DNA of 64,000 nucleotides from Apis mellifera (Eukaryota > Arthropoda > Insecta > Hymenoptera > Apidae), in the NCBI RefSeq assembly GCF_003254395.2, contig NC_037638.1, positions 3,908,501 to 3,972,500 on the forward strand. The letters run 5' to 3'. Made by a program: the position numbers and the translations under genes. Position 1 is the first letter of the stretch. Every line of letters begins with the position of its first letter. Below, piece by piece: positions 11,378 through 23,370 of this stretch. The notes under the pieces were generated by a model. That model made no database searches. It saw nothing but the letters and a program-made list of their open reading frames with translations, and was not told where the DNA came from.

Positions 11378-13341
11378 CGAAACGATGTCAGCCATCTTGA
11401 AATTCGACGCAATTGGAGAATGTTGCCAAGTGTACGATCTCGACGATGTCGGAAACAAAGAGATTCCACCTTGAAACACGTCGCCACAAAAATTAGCTTT
11501 AAAAATAATTTTCAAATTGAAATTGAAGAATTCGATACTCATCTCTCTCCCCCTCCTCCTCTGATTCCCATCGTAAATAATCACTCGATCTCGGGGGCAT
11601 GAACGAAACGATTCAATCTATCTCCGTATTTTTTCACTCATTTACGGAATAATCAAACTTTCGGCGGTTTCAATTTCGAAACTTTTATTATTTTTATCGG
11701 GATGAAAAAAATAATCCGGAGAAATTGCACACGTATCGAAAGTCGCGGATCATTAACCGAGTCCCGATGTACAACGCGTAGCGGTCATTAAAAAAGCCAT
11801 TTGGAAAAAGTCGACGGACGAGCAGCCCGTTCGTTACACGCTCGATATTCGATACACTTGATCCCATCGTTCGTTAATTAAATTTCCAATTCCGGCGGGC
11901 AGATTCTTTTTCGAGGATCGAGATAATATTGAGAAAGAAAAATAATCGACAAGTACAGGAAGCCGAAGAGATATTCATCTTGAATCACGTTTATTTATTG
12001 CATACACCAGGCCAATCGTCGAATCGAGCTGTTAAGATCATCGAAAATTGATAGAATATTTTCTAATAAATTATTCCTTGAATAATAAATTGTTTATTTC
12101 GATAAATATGATGGCACGTTATCTGGTAATTCAATGTGTGATCAATAGAAAATTTTTCGTTTAATTTTTTTCCCTTTTAAATCGTGACAAATATTAGCCT
12201 GTGAAATCAATTTTCATTTGGCTGCTTCGATTATTTTCAAGCTATTTAATAAAAATGATATACGTATGAATATTTCTATTATTTCATTTCACACGATACA
12301 TTAAATATAATAATCTTTGTAAGATTTGTGTAAACAATGTCGCGAAATTTTCTTTCCTTCTTCTCGTAGAAATGTGTCGATAATTTTGATGATGAAAAGA
12401 TTTTGAATTTGGAGAGAAAAAAAGAAGAAAAAAAAAAATAGGAATAATCGAGAAAAAGGGAAATCGGGAGATTTCCACGTTAAAACGATAAAATCGGTTG
12501 ATTTTAGAATGATTTAGCGTCGATAGAGCGGTGTTATAACGTTATACTCGGACTGGTTTCTGGTAACTGCGGATCTAAAGTTTAATTCATTTCGCAATTT
12601 GCAGACACGTCAAGGGCAGTGCACGCGTGCAAAATTAGTTTGCGTTTGTACGGTATGCGTGTGTACGCGATATGGCGTGCATCACGTGAAAATTTGTATT
12701 ATCCTGTGTAAACTATATTTCATTAAGGAGGGATCTCGCAGAGATGATATTCGCGGAATCCTCGAATCGAGGAATCCGAAACACGTTGCTGCTTTTTCGA
12801 ATTATCGAGCGGATAATTTAAAACTTTCTTTCAAACCGATAAGAATATCGATAATTTCTTTGAAGAAACAAGAAAAACATAAATTGTAAGCGAACGTTGC
12901 TCGAATTCGACGAAATGTATTAATTATGAACAGAGATAAAAATTATCGATATAAAGAAAAAATATTTTTTCGATACAATATTTATTAGCGTCCAAAAATC
13001 CTCCTCCTTTATAACCGTGAATCGACGAAGAAGAATTATTTCGATCGCTCGAAGAAAAGTTATCGAGAAATTTATTTTAGTAACGATAATCGAAATATTT
13101 TTCTTCGACGAGAAAATTATTAAAATGTATCGATCGTTTAAACGGAGAGAATCTATGAATAATTTTAATTTCTCTATTGAAAATCGTCGAGAAGGTTTCG
13201 CACGAGCGAATCAACAAATCGTACGAAACGCAAAACACGCGAAACCCGTTTATTAACTCGTCTTTGTTTTCATTCGATGACATTTCGTTCCGACGTTACG
13301 CTCGTATATACGCGACAAGTGTGTTTACATTTTTCTTGTCC
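11378..13341. other. Intergenic region without a recognisable gene
   Basis: AT-rich sequence. A good-looking acceptor (TTCGCAATTTGCAG) at about 12603 precedes a 96-codon open frame, but the frame has no matching donor or coding-like composition. Nothing else is visible. Confidence 0.5.
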
Positions 13342-13380
13342 TATATAGCGAGCGCGTATATCGGGCAAGCCGGCAGTCAA
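13342..13380 (+). promoter_or_regulatory. TATA plus initiator core promoter candidate
   Basis: TATATAG at 13342-13348 lies 33 bp upstream of the A in GGCAGTC (13375), which matches the arthropod initiator pattern. The next 60 bp are GC-rich and contain no ATG, so they would form a non-coding 5' exon. No downstream exon could be tied to it. Confidence 0.4.
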
Positions 13381-16300
13381 GTTTACGCTTTCGTGCGATT
13401 CGGTTCGCTCGTCGCGTTTCGTTGTCGATTGTGACGATCGTGTTAATAGTTTCAATACTATTCTTTTATTAAAAAACGTTTTAATAAGTAAAAGTAATTT
13501 TCGAGACGACTACGTCGACGAGAAAAATAATTATGAATAATATATCATCATTTAAGAAGAAATTTATACAATGATGGGTAACGAGTGTAATTCGAATATT
13601 TGCAATTTTTTTTTAATGAAAAGAAAAAGAAAAATTATATGGAAATATGGAATTCCATAGATTGTAATTTTACAAAATCTGTACTGGTCCACGGTATGGA
13701 ACGTCGACCGAGACAAATTATTATCAAAGGTGGTCCAACAAAATATCGATGTTAAATAATACCATGAATACATGAAGCGTTCGAATACTTTGGTAACTAT
13801 TGTAGTATTATAACTATTGCATAAATTGGCGAATCATTTTCAAATTTTGCAGATACAATTTCGAGATTTCTCTTCTCTATTATACATACCTCTCTCTTTC
13901 TCTCTTCTATATAACATCGTACAAATATAAGTATCGACGCCTTTTCAATAACTACGAAATAAAAAAAAGAAAAATCAAAGACGTATCACCGATTTCGAAG
14001 GAAGAAGAAGAAGAAGAAGAAAATCTCTTAAATTTATTTCGAGTAATAAGAAGCGTGACACGGCGAAAGGTACTCGAGAGGAGGATTTTTCTTCTGCTTT
14101 ACGGATGGAAAAAGAGAAAGAAGAAAAAACGCGAAACTCGATATAAACAAAAGCGCTTCGAGACACCCGATGCGTTTATCGTAATTGGTTGGAAACTAAC
14201 AGTTTCTCCAATGGGGAGAGTTCTCCGTGCTCTCCTCCCCCTTTTCCCCCGTTAATACAATGAAATTCCTCGTGTCTTGGATCGTTCGTTTCGTTCTCGA
14301 GCCGGGTTGGATAATTGTAGGTAGGTGGAAGTGGCGGAAATAGGTCGAGGAAGACGGCTGGATGGAATATAATTCTGCTGCACGGGATCGGTGGAAAAAT
14401 AAGAAAGTCACGTTCACGGGTATCAATTCGAAGATTTTATCCAACGCTGGACAGATCCCGGCTCTATATATAACGCTTTCACTTACCAGTCACCTCCTCT
14501 CGCGCCACCTATCTCATTCGCATTCCTTCGCGAACGGAACGAACCGGCGCCATATTGCGCGAATATCGATGTTCCCTCGCTCGCTCGCTTCTTATCTTTA
14601 TGTGCATTTTTTTTTCTTTAACGAGCGTTTCAACCAGGGACGGATATAAAAATTTCAAAGTTTCTTCGCTGAAAATATACGAACGTATAGATGCTTATGT
14701 CTAATTATATAATATTTTAGAACGAATACAACGTAAATATTTTTCTTAAACTATTATACGAATCTTGCATTTCTTATTCTTCGTTTAGAAAATTTCCAAA
14801 GAAAAAAAAAGGAGGGCAAATCGTCGAATTTCGATTATATTGGAAGGAATATCGTCAATGCAAATATTTTTCCTAATCTATATCATAAGAATCCTTTTGT
14901 CTACGATTTAAAAAATTTCCAAAAAGGAAAAGAAGAAGAAAAAGGAGGGCAAATCTCTATCATTCTCCATAGAATTTCGATTGTATTGAAAGGAATATCA
15001 TCGAAATTCCAAAAAGAAGCTGAATCAAGTTTCTTTTTCTCCGATCGTACGCGAGGCAACGCGAAGTGGAAAATTCGGTCGGCCCTGTTTTTAACAGGGC
15101 TTCGAGTTCGATTCGATATCTTTAACGACGGGAGACGCCATTTTCTTCCTCTCGCGAAACGAGACTAACAACTTTCGCCAACTTTTCTCTCCCCATTGAA
15201 CAAAATTCGTTGTTTCTGAATCAAAAATTTTCCATCCTTTTCCAAAATTCCCTTTAAAAAGGAATGAAATTCATGGATAATCTTTTCGATTTCATTGAAT
15301 CGTTTCGAAAATTAATTGTTACATCAAATTTTCCAAAAGTGGGCGTTGAGAGCGTTTATGGAAACAATTCATTACTTATCTTAAATCTACAAGGTTGGTA
15401 AAATCGTGGAATTTTCCAATTTCATCGATCAAACAAGAAACAACCGTCAATCATCATCCACCGTTACATAATTGGCCATCCACCCGCAATCCCTGTCGAT
15501 CTAGAAAGAGTTGGACGAAATATTATTATCCCGGGACACGCGAGAGCAACGATATACGAATTACCTCGAAAAACGGGGGGATTTCCTTCGAACAGAAGGA
15601 TAAAAATTCGGTTGTTACATATAAGATTTGGGGAAGGATAATTATTAGAGATGTATGTGGCGTGTTTCGAGCGTTAAAGAATATCAAAAGCCGTTTATCT
15701 ATTCGTAGAAATCCTCTCCATTTCCACCCGCGTTCTTCCCTGCGCGATGGAAGGATATTAAAAGGGACGATGAAATTACCGGCAGAGCATATCTCCTCTT
15801 TCGAAATGGGTTTTGTCGTATAAACAGGAATACGTACGTTTTCTGTCGGTAAAGACGGATTGTAGAACTAATTATTGGAAATAATTTTTTCAGTTCACGA
15901 ATAATTTATCGATTAAAGATCAAGGAAATAATTCCAATTATTCCTCGAAATCTGGAAAGAGAAGATATTTTCTTCCAATAAGCAAGTTGAGAAAGAAAAT
16001 TTTGAAACGAGGATCTTTCATATACAATTCCATTCCTCTTTTCCTTTTAAAATAAAAATATGCGATCTCCATTCTTGGAAATATCCACGTGTACAAGTGT
16101 ACAATCCATCTAAAGTTTCTAAAAAAAAAAAAAAAAGTTCGAGGATATACAGAAGATTTTATAGAAAATCGATCGTCACTTATCGAACGCTCGGAAGGAA
16201 GCAAAGATCTCGGTGAATATTAAAGAAAACATGGAAGGGATTCGGTCACGTAACATCCGAGAGCAGAGAGTACATCGTGGAGCGTTAAAGAAAGGATGAG

Positions 16301-18655
16301 GAGGAGGAGGGGAGAGCGGGGAGGGGGCGGCGAGTGAATCGAGAAGAACGACATTTCGACGAAGATGATAATTTATCGAGGCCGATCGAGCCGCCTATTC
16401 CTCATAATTCGGCTCGCTCGAAATTACCCCGGCATACGTAGCGTTTTATTATGCAAAGTGGGGAGGGAGGCCAGTTCTAGGAGATAACGCGGGGAGTGGT
16501 GGAGGAGGGGAGACGGAAATCGACCGATTCCATCCTCGATATCCTCGTTTCGAACCACGCGACAGCTTTACGGAGGAAACGTGTTGAAAAGCTGTTGGAC
16601 GAGTTCAACATCTTTGGACGAGTAATCGTGTTTTATATTTTGAAGGAAAAGATGAAACGATAATTGGACGAATATGACGAAAAAAAGGTGCAAAATCTAT
16701 TGTATTAATTCTTAAAGTAAAAAACGAATATATCTATATATATAAGTTTTCGATATAAAACATGATAAACATCGTAACGAAATCGATATAAAAATTGTTG
16801 ACATTTATGTCGAGATTGAAATATACGCGTCACTCGAAGCGTAATTTTCAAAGATAAAAAAAAAAAAAAGAAAAGAATTTTCAATCTTACACAACGTAAC
16901 GTAAATACAAAAGAAAATCGCTTATTTTTCTTCGGTAAACTTTGAACGATGCTTTTCTAAAGGCGACCGGAAATTGCAACGGTTGTTTACAAAGCGAAGG
17001 TTGTTCCGATCTCGACGAGGTGTCCGTTAAAGAAAAGGATTTTACGATCGACGAGGAGAGATAAAAAAAAAAAAAAATATACCCAATAATTCGTTATTAT
17101 AAATATCGTGTGAATATTTGTCGAATTCGACCAGTGTTTTTATTTCGTAACACTTCGTATACTAATAAAAAAGTAAGATACGCCGAAAACGCTCCATTCG
17201 TATCTTATCGCGAACAGAATCAAACGAATTTTTCTCATAAATAAACCACGAAATATCTCAAAACGTACGATTAGAACGCAACGAGTTTGGAACGAAGTTG
17301 GCTGGATAAGCGTTCGACTTACAGCGACACTCGGTGTGAAGAAACGAAATTACTTTCAAAAGTTTCTCTTAAGAAACGAAAGAAAAAGAAAGAAAAGCAA
17401 CGAATTAATTTTTACTTCGAGATTAATACGAGAAATTTGTTTTGTAAGCTCGAGAAATGGAATATAGAATTCTGTTGAAGATTTACGGTTCGTATACACA
17501 TTCGCGAAGAGTATATATTCGCGCGTCGTACTGGTATCGAATTACCATTTTTTTCCTGCTCCCCCCTCCTCATTGGCGACCGCGGACGGCGATTCTTTCC
17601 ACACGTGCGCGACAAGGATGGAAAACAAACAACTCAGACGTTTAAATTGCTTCGTTAAAATCGTCGAAGGCGCCGTCTCCTTTCGTCTCCACTTGCCCGC
17701 TCTCTCGCGTATATATAACACCGCTGTGCGGTTGTCGAAAGACTGCACGGATAAAGGAGAGCATGAATAATGTAATCCGTATAATATCGGGAAGGATGGG
17801 CCGTAACCGGATACAATACACAGGGGTGAGACTTGATGGCTTCATAAACGAGGATCGGGACGACGGTTCAGCGATATCGGGTTTATTTTTCTTTTTCTTC
17901 CCTCTCCTTTCCTTCTCTCTCTTCTTCTATCCCATTGCGAATTTCTCGAATCGTGGTCATTTCGAATATTGCTATTATTACGCTTATTCCAATGATACAA
18001 AAACTTGTATTCGGTCTTGGTTTCGCTTTATTTACGATATGTTTTAGATATATATATATATCACGGAAGGCGGCAACGGTTTCGGGAATTTTCCGCTATC
18101 GAAAATTTTATTGTCCCGCAAAATTGTTTTACAACGTTCCGTGTAAAAGGGCGGGGAATTTTTAATCACGATGCCGTTGTTATCATCGTAAACGTTCCGT
18201 GCCAGCCACGTTTCCACGTTTCCAAGAGGAGAGAAAGGAACTTTATTGTCTCGCGTTTCCGGGGCCCGAACAATTCGAACGTCGACGACAACGAGCCGTC
18301 TACTACCACCACGAGGGCGCCACGTACAATAATCCGGCCACAAAAGGCGGCAAACCGAGTCAGCGATTCCTAACGTAATCTGCGATTCTCAGCGTTTGTC
18401 GGCATCGCTGTTACTCCCCTCCCCTTCCCCCCCACCCGTCAAATATGTACTCGAATGAGCGGATACTTGGCGCGATTTTAACGATTTCTTCCGGCAACAT
18501 GGAATATATTATCGTTTAGAAAATTTATTTATTTGCTTATTTTGAGTAATAAGCATAGAAATAGTGGAATTTTGGTAAAGATGTACGAAATTTGCGCGAT
18601 AGAAATTATATTTTATTCGATAAATGAAGAATAAAGAAATAGAGTCTTTAATATA
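13381..18655. other. Intergenic or intronic region without a recognisable gene
   Basis: The stretch contains AT-rich DNA, poly(A)/poly(T) runs (near 16122, 16857, 17064), purine-rich tracts near 16290-16330 and a (TA)n tract near 17709. Open frames of up to 142 codons (15395-15823) lack an ATG start or splice context. I see no RNA gene. Confidence 0.5.
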
Positions 18656-18830
18656 GGGTGTCTCGAAATTCACGCAAGAAGTAATTTTGACAGGATAGGA
18701 AGAATTTGATAGAATTACATTAAAGAAATATCAATACTCGAAAAATTAATAATCCTCAACTGTCTCTTTCTTTTTCTTCGTTCGTAACGCTTTACTTGTC
18801 GCGCGAAATTCAAATTTTTGTCAAGCTTCG
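18656..18830. mobile_element. MITE copy C, short and decayed
   Basis: The left end GGGTGTCTCGAAATTCACGCAAG matches the family end with two changes and is followed by AAGTAATTTT, as in copy B. The right side keeps GCGCGAAATTCAAATTTTTG but has lost the terminal bases. A short motif outside the left end (AGAGTCTTTAA) is shared with copy A. Confidence 0.6.
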
Positions 18831-19689
18831 TATTTAAAAAAAGAAAAAAAAGGGAAATATTTGCACGGGTTTTGGAAGGATTTCGCTCTGGGTGAAGTGT
18901 AACTGTTAATGCGCGCGAGGTAAATTCAACGAGTAAATTCAAAGGGGATCGAGACAAAAGGGTTGTTTGCGCGCCAAGGAATTTTTCAAAATTAGAATTT
19001 TATGAAAGGAAAACGTTCTTTTTTTTTTTTTTTTTACCATTAAAAAATCTAGTTAGAAGCTCGTTCAAATTCATCTTCGTTAAATGTCACGCTCAATTTT
19101 TATAATTGCATTTCAGACGAAAAATACACTCGGTGTATTTTATTTATTCTCAACTCTTTTACGTCTTTTTTCTTCCAATACTATATTTAATTCTCGAGAA
19201 ACAGGATAATACAAAGATATTCAATTATATCAACGAAATAATGATACAATTAATTCCGATAAAAGATTGAAATTAAACGATGGAAAATCCACTCGCTCGA
19301 AATCAAAGATAAAGAAATAGAAGGAGGAAAGAATCGGAGGAGATGGATAAAAAGGTAAAGGCCAATAAGTACTTTTTGGAATTTTCTTTTTTTTTTTTTT
19401 CTAGGTGTCGGTCGCATTAGGAAACAATTAATCACACGGGGTGGAGGGGAGGCTGGAGATAAATCCGTGGTATGAGAGAAGGGATTAACCCCCGTAAGGA
19501 GAAGAATGATAAATTGCGCCCTTCTTTCCCCCCGATTTCCTCCAACGACGACGACGACCATTTATAATATTGGATTACAACCATCCATCGAAATCACCTG
19601 CTCGTCCAAAGAGACAACCTTTCCTCCCCTTCCTTCCGCTTGTAACCAACCCTTCCTCCTCTCTCTAATCGCTGGAAAACGATTCTTAA
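18831..19689. other. Intergenic region without a recognisable gene
   Basis: Contains long T runs near 19019 and 19389 and a C-rich segment near 19530. Nothing coding is visible. Confidence 0.55.
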
Positions 19690-20990
19690 TTTCCAGAAGA
19701 ATCTCGAATCAAGTTTTCAATCGTTTCAATCTTATCCAAATCTTCATCCATCCCCAAAAATTATACAAAATTCGAATTTCTTTCGGAGGTGAAGAACGTT
19801 GCTTTTCTAAAAGGAAAAAAAGAGAAAAGGACGATTTTTTAAGGAAAGAGAGAATCTCGAACGAAGTTTCAATCGTTTCAACCTTCTCCAAAAATTGTGC
19901 AAAATTTTTTTTCTGGAGATGGAGAAAGGAAGAGGAATAAGAAAAAAAGAGAAAAGGACGATTTTTTAAGGAAAGAGAGAATCTCGAACAAAGTTTCAAT
20001 CATTTCAACTTTCCCCAAATCTTCATCCATCCCCAAAAATTATACAAAATTCAAATTCCTTCCAAAGAGAAAGGTAGAAGAGGAACGTTGACGAGAAAAA
20101 AAGAGAAAAGACAATTTTCTAAGAAAAGAGAGAATCTTAAACAAAATTTTAATCGTTTCAACTTTTTCTAAATCTTCATCCATTCCCAAAAATTATATAA
20201 AATTCGAATTCTTTTTTCTGGAGGTGGAGAAAGGTGGAAGAGGACGTTGACGAGAAAAAAAGAGAAAAGGACGATTTTTTAAGGAAAGAGAGAATCTTGA
20301 ACAAAGTTTCAATAGTTTCAACTTTCTCCCAAATCTTCATCCATCCCCAAAAATTATACAAAATTCGAATTCTTTTTTTCTGGAGGTGCAGAAAGGTGGA
20401 AGAGGATGTTGAATGTGCAAAAAAGAGAAAAGAATGATTTTTTAAGGAAAAAGAGAATCTTGAACAAAGTTTTAATCGTTTCAATCTTCCCCAAATCTTC
20501 ATCCATCCAGAAATTATACAAAATTCGAATTCTTTTTTTCTGGAGGTGCAGAAAGGTGAAAGAGGACGTTGATTGTGCAAAATTCAAATTCCTTCCTTCC
20601 AGAGGTGAAGAACGTTGCTTTTCTAAAAGGAAAAAAAAAGGAAAAAAAGAGAAAAGATTTTTTAAGAAAAGAGAGAATCTTGAACAAAGTTTCAATAATT
20701 TCAACTTTCCCCAAATCTTCATCCATCCCCAAAAATTGTGCAAAATTCGAATTCTTTTTTCTGGAGGTGCAGAAAGGTGGAAGAGGACGTTGATTGTGCA
20801 AAATTCAAATTCCTTTTTTCTGGAGGTGGAGAACGTTGCTTTTCTAAAAGGAAAAAAAGAGAAAAAACGATTTTTTTCATCCATCTCTAAAAATTATACA
20901 AAATTCGAATTCCTTCCGGAGGTGAAGAAGGTTGCTTTTCTAAAAGGAAAAAAAGAGAAAAGGATGATTTTCTAAGAAAAGACGACACGA
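19690..20990. repeat. Purine-rich complex minisatellite, about 120-220 bp units
   Basis: The marker CTTCATCCATCC recurs at about 19743, 20021, 20173, 20334, 20498, 20717 and 20876, alternating with AAAAAGAGAAAAGGACGA and GGAGGTGNAGAA blocks. Units contain the palindrome AATTCGAATT. Sub-blocks are shuffled, so unit length varies. Long open frames on both strands (up to 189 codons) are by-products of the repeat and are not genes. The array ends about 90 bp before MITE copy D. Confidence 0.9.
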
Positions 20991-21083
20991 AGATTTTAAT
21001 TCGTTGATCATTCAGGGGAATATGAATACGGGGGATGGAGAATGCTTGCTTTAAACGGTTCAAACTGCTTGGAAATATATAAA

Positions 21084-21660
21084 GGGTGTCCCAAAATTGA
21101 CGCAAGATTTGAATCAAATATAAAAGAGAGTTTTTAAAATATTATTTTTAAAATATTGAATTCAATAATGAAGACACGAATAAAAATTAATATTTATTTA
21201 ACAATTTTGATTTATATAATTTATTTATTAATTTATATAATAAATTTTTTAAGTTAATTTAAATTTAAATAGCTTATATTTAGAGTTTATATTATATTGA
21301 AAATTTTTAAAATTTTTTAAATAAAGTTAGGACTAATAAAATCCAAATGATTTATTAACAACAAATTCCTAATTATTTAGCTTTAACTAATATTTAAATA
21401 ATTATTAATAATTACATTTTCAGAATTAAGTTTCATTAAATTTAATTTTTAAATAATTAAAAATAAATATAAGAAGTAATTATTTACATTTAATCTCGAC
21501 TTAAATATTGATTTTATAAATCCTTATATCGTATAACGCTCTCCATTCTTACCTTAAACTCTCAAACTGTCAAACTGTTCTTTTTTCAGGCTTGTCCACG
21601 ACTCGATGCAAAAACTTGATTGGCGGGAAATTCAAATCTTGCATTAATTTTGGAACACCC
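21084..21660. mobile_element. MITE copy D (577 bp) with 30-bp inverted repeats
   Basis: The left 30 bases (21084-21113, GGGTGTCCCAAAATTGACGC...) and the inverted right 30 bases (21631-21660) match at 27 of 30 positions. Both ends are flanked by TA-rich sequence, consistent with Tc1/mariner-type TA target use. The interior shares blocks with copy A at 8004 and is otherwise very AT-rich. No transposase frame is present, so it is non-autonomous. Confidence 0.85.
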
Positions 21661-22239
21661 TATATATATACATATTCCAAGGGAAACTATAGCGAATGGA
21701 GTCGAGTCGAGTCGAGTTACGCGCAATTCGGGACAATTTCAGGTTTAGTGGTTTCTGCTATTTGCGCGGGAAATTGTGCCTGCTGATGTCACATCCGTTA
21801 ACCCTCCCCTTCCCCTCCCCAAGTGGAGCGTCCAATTGTTGGGATGCGAACGAACGGCTCTCGATTACTGGATAAAGTGGCCGGGGCTCTTCTCTCGATG
21901 CTTTCTGACGCGGATCAAGGAGAGAGAGAGAAGAAAGGAGATGTTCTTTTTTACCACTCTCCTCATGGATCATTTCTCGCATTTAATATCGGTTTTCCTC
22001 GGGAGGAAAGACAAATTCTTGGAAATATTTCTTTCTACTTCTGATATCGGTGTAAATATTGTATATAGAAATAGGAGAAGGAGTTTTATTTTCTTTCTTT
22101 CTAGTCTGAACTTGTCAATTCGTTTATTATATATTCATTCGAAGATGGAGGGAGTAAATAAGATATTTTGCCTGTTTTATTAATTGTAATTAATAGTAAA
22201 GGAAAGGGGAGGTTTGTTTATTCTTTATTTTGAGGATTG
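21661..22239. other. Region without a recognisable gene
   Basis: A 135-codon open frame (21776-22183) has neither conserved motifs nor splice support. A (GTCGA)-type short tandem lies near 21700. Confidence 0.5.
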
Positions 22240-23370
22240 AAGCAAGCTTTTATTATTGCTCTTCATTCTTGGTGAATGAAAATGAATGAAATATATTTCG
22301 TTGGGTTTGGGAGAAAGGGAAATTTTTAAATTCCAAAACGATTCAGGGATGGGGATTCTTTGTAATTCATTCTTTTCCATTTTGAACTTGTAATCCCTTC
22401 ATTCTTGATGGATGGAGGAAATGAATACTTTAATAACTGGTTTATTAATATATAATCGATTGGAAGAAAGGGAAAGGGCTCTTGCTGCTTTTCAATTTGC
22501 AGTCCCTTTATTCTTGATAGATCAAAATAAATAAAATATTTTGGCTCTTTTATTTGTTATACTCTTTTCCATTTTGAACTTGCAATCCCTTTATTTTTGA
22601 TAGATCAAAATAAAATATTTTGTCTCTTTTCCATTTTGAATCCCTTCATTCATAGATCAAAATAAATAAAATATTTTGATTCTTTTATTTATTATAGTTT
22701 TATCTCTTTTTCAACTTGCAATTCCTTCATTCTTGATAGATCAAAATAAAACATTTTGTCTCTTTTTTTTATTAAACTCATATCTTTATTAATTATATTT
22801 GGAAAAGGGGAAAAGGACTCTTTTTTTATTTTAAATTTTCAATTCTTTCATTCTTGATAAATCAAAATAAATAAAATATTTTGCCTGTTTTATTTATTAT
22901 ACGCTTGCCACTTTTCCATTTTGAACTTGCAATTCCTTCATTTTTGATAGATCAAAATAAATAAAATATTTTGTCTCTTTTATTTATTATATTCTTGCCT
23001 TTTTTCCATTTTGAACTTGCAATTCCTTCATTCTTGATAGATCAAAATAAATAAAATATTTTGCCTATTTTATTAATTATAATTTTCCTTAATTGGGAAA
23101 AAAGAAAAGGGCTCTTGTTTCTTTTCCATTTTGAACTTGCAATTTTTTCATTCTTGATAGATCAAAATAAATAAAATATTTTATCTCTTTTATTTATTAT
23201 ACTTTTGCTTCTTTTCCATTTTGAACTTGCAATCCCTTCATTCTTGATAGATCAAAATAAAACATTTTTATTTTATTTCTTTTATTTATTATACTCGAGA
23301 AAAGAGTAAGAGCTCTTGCTTCCCTTTATTATATTAACCAAGCAATTCCTTTATTACCCTTCCTTGATAG
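22240..23370. repeat. AT-rich minisatellite, about 55-120 bp units, 11-12 copies
   Basis: The block TTCATTCTTGATAGATCAAA followed by ATAAATAAAATATTTTG recurs at about 22510, 22598, 22650, 22733, 22853, 22943, 23033, 23153 and 23243, with decayed copies on both sides. The unit contains a small inverted repeat (CAAAATA...TATTTTG). Spacing varies because of internal deletions. Confidence 0.9.

Noticed and set aside
14465..14490. TATATATAA followed by CCAGTCA, promoter-like
   Set aside because: The spacing from TATA to the initiator is only about 21-23 bp, too short for a normal core promoter.
15395..15823. 142-codon + frame
   Set aside because: It starts at a non-ATG codon, with no acceptor or donor pair and no coding-like third-position pattern.
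20354..20975. Open frames of 176-189 codons on both strands
   Set aside because: They lie wholly inside the purine-rich minisatellite and repeat the same peptide blocks, so they are repeat artefacts.
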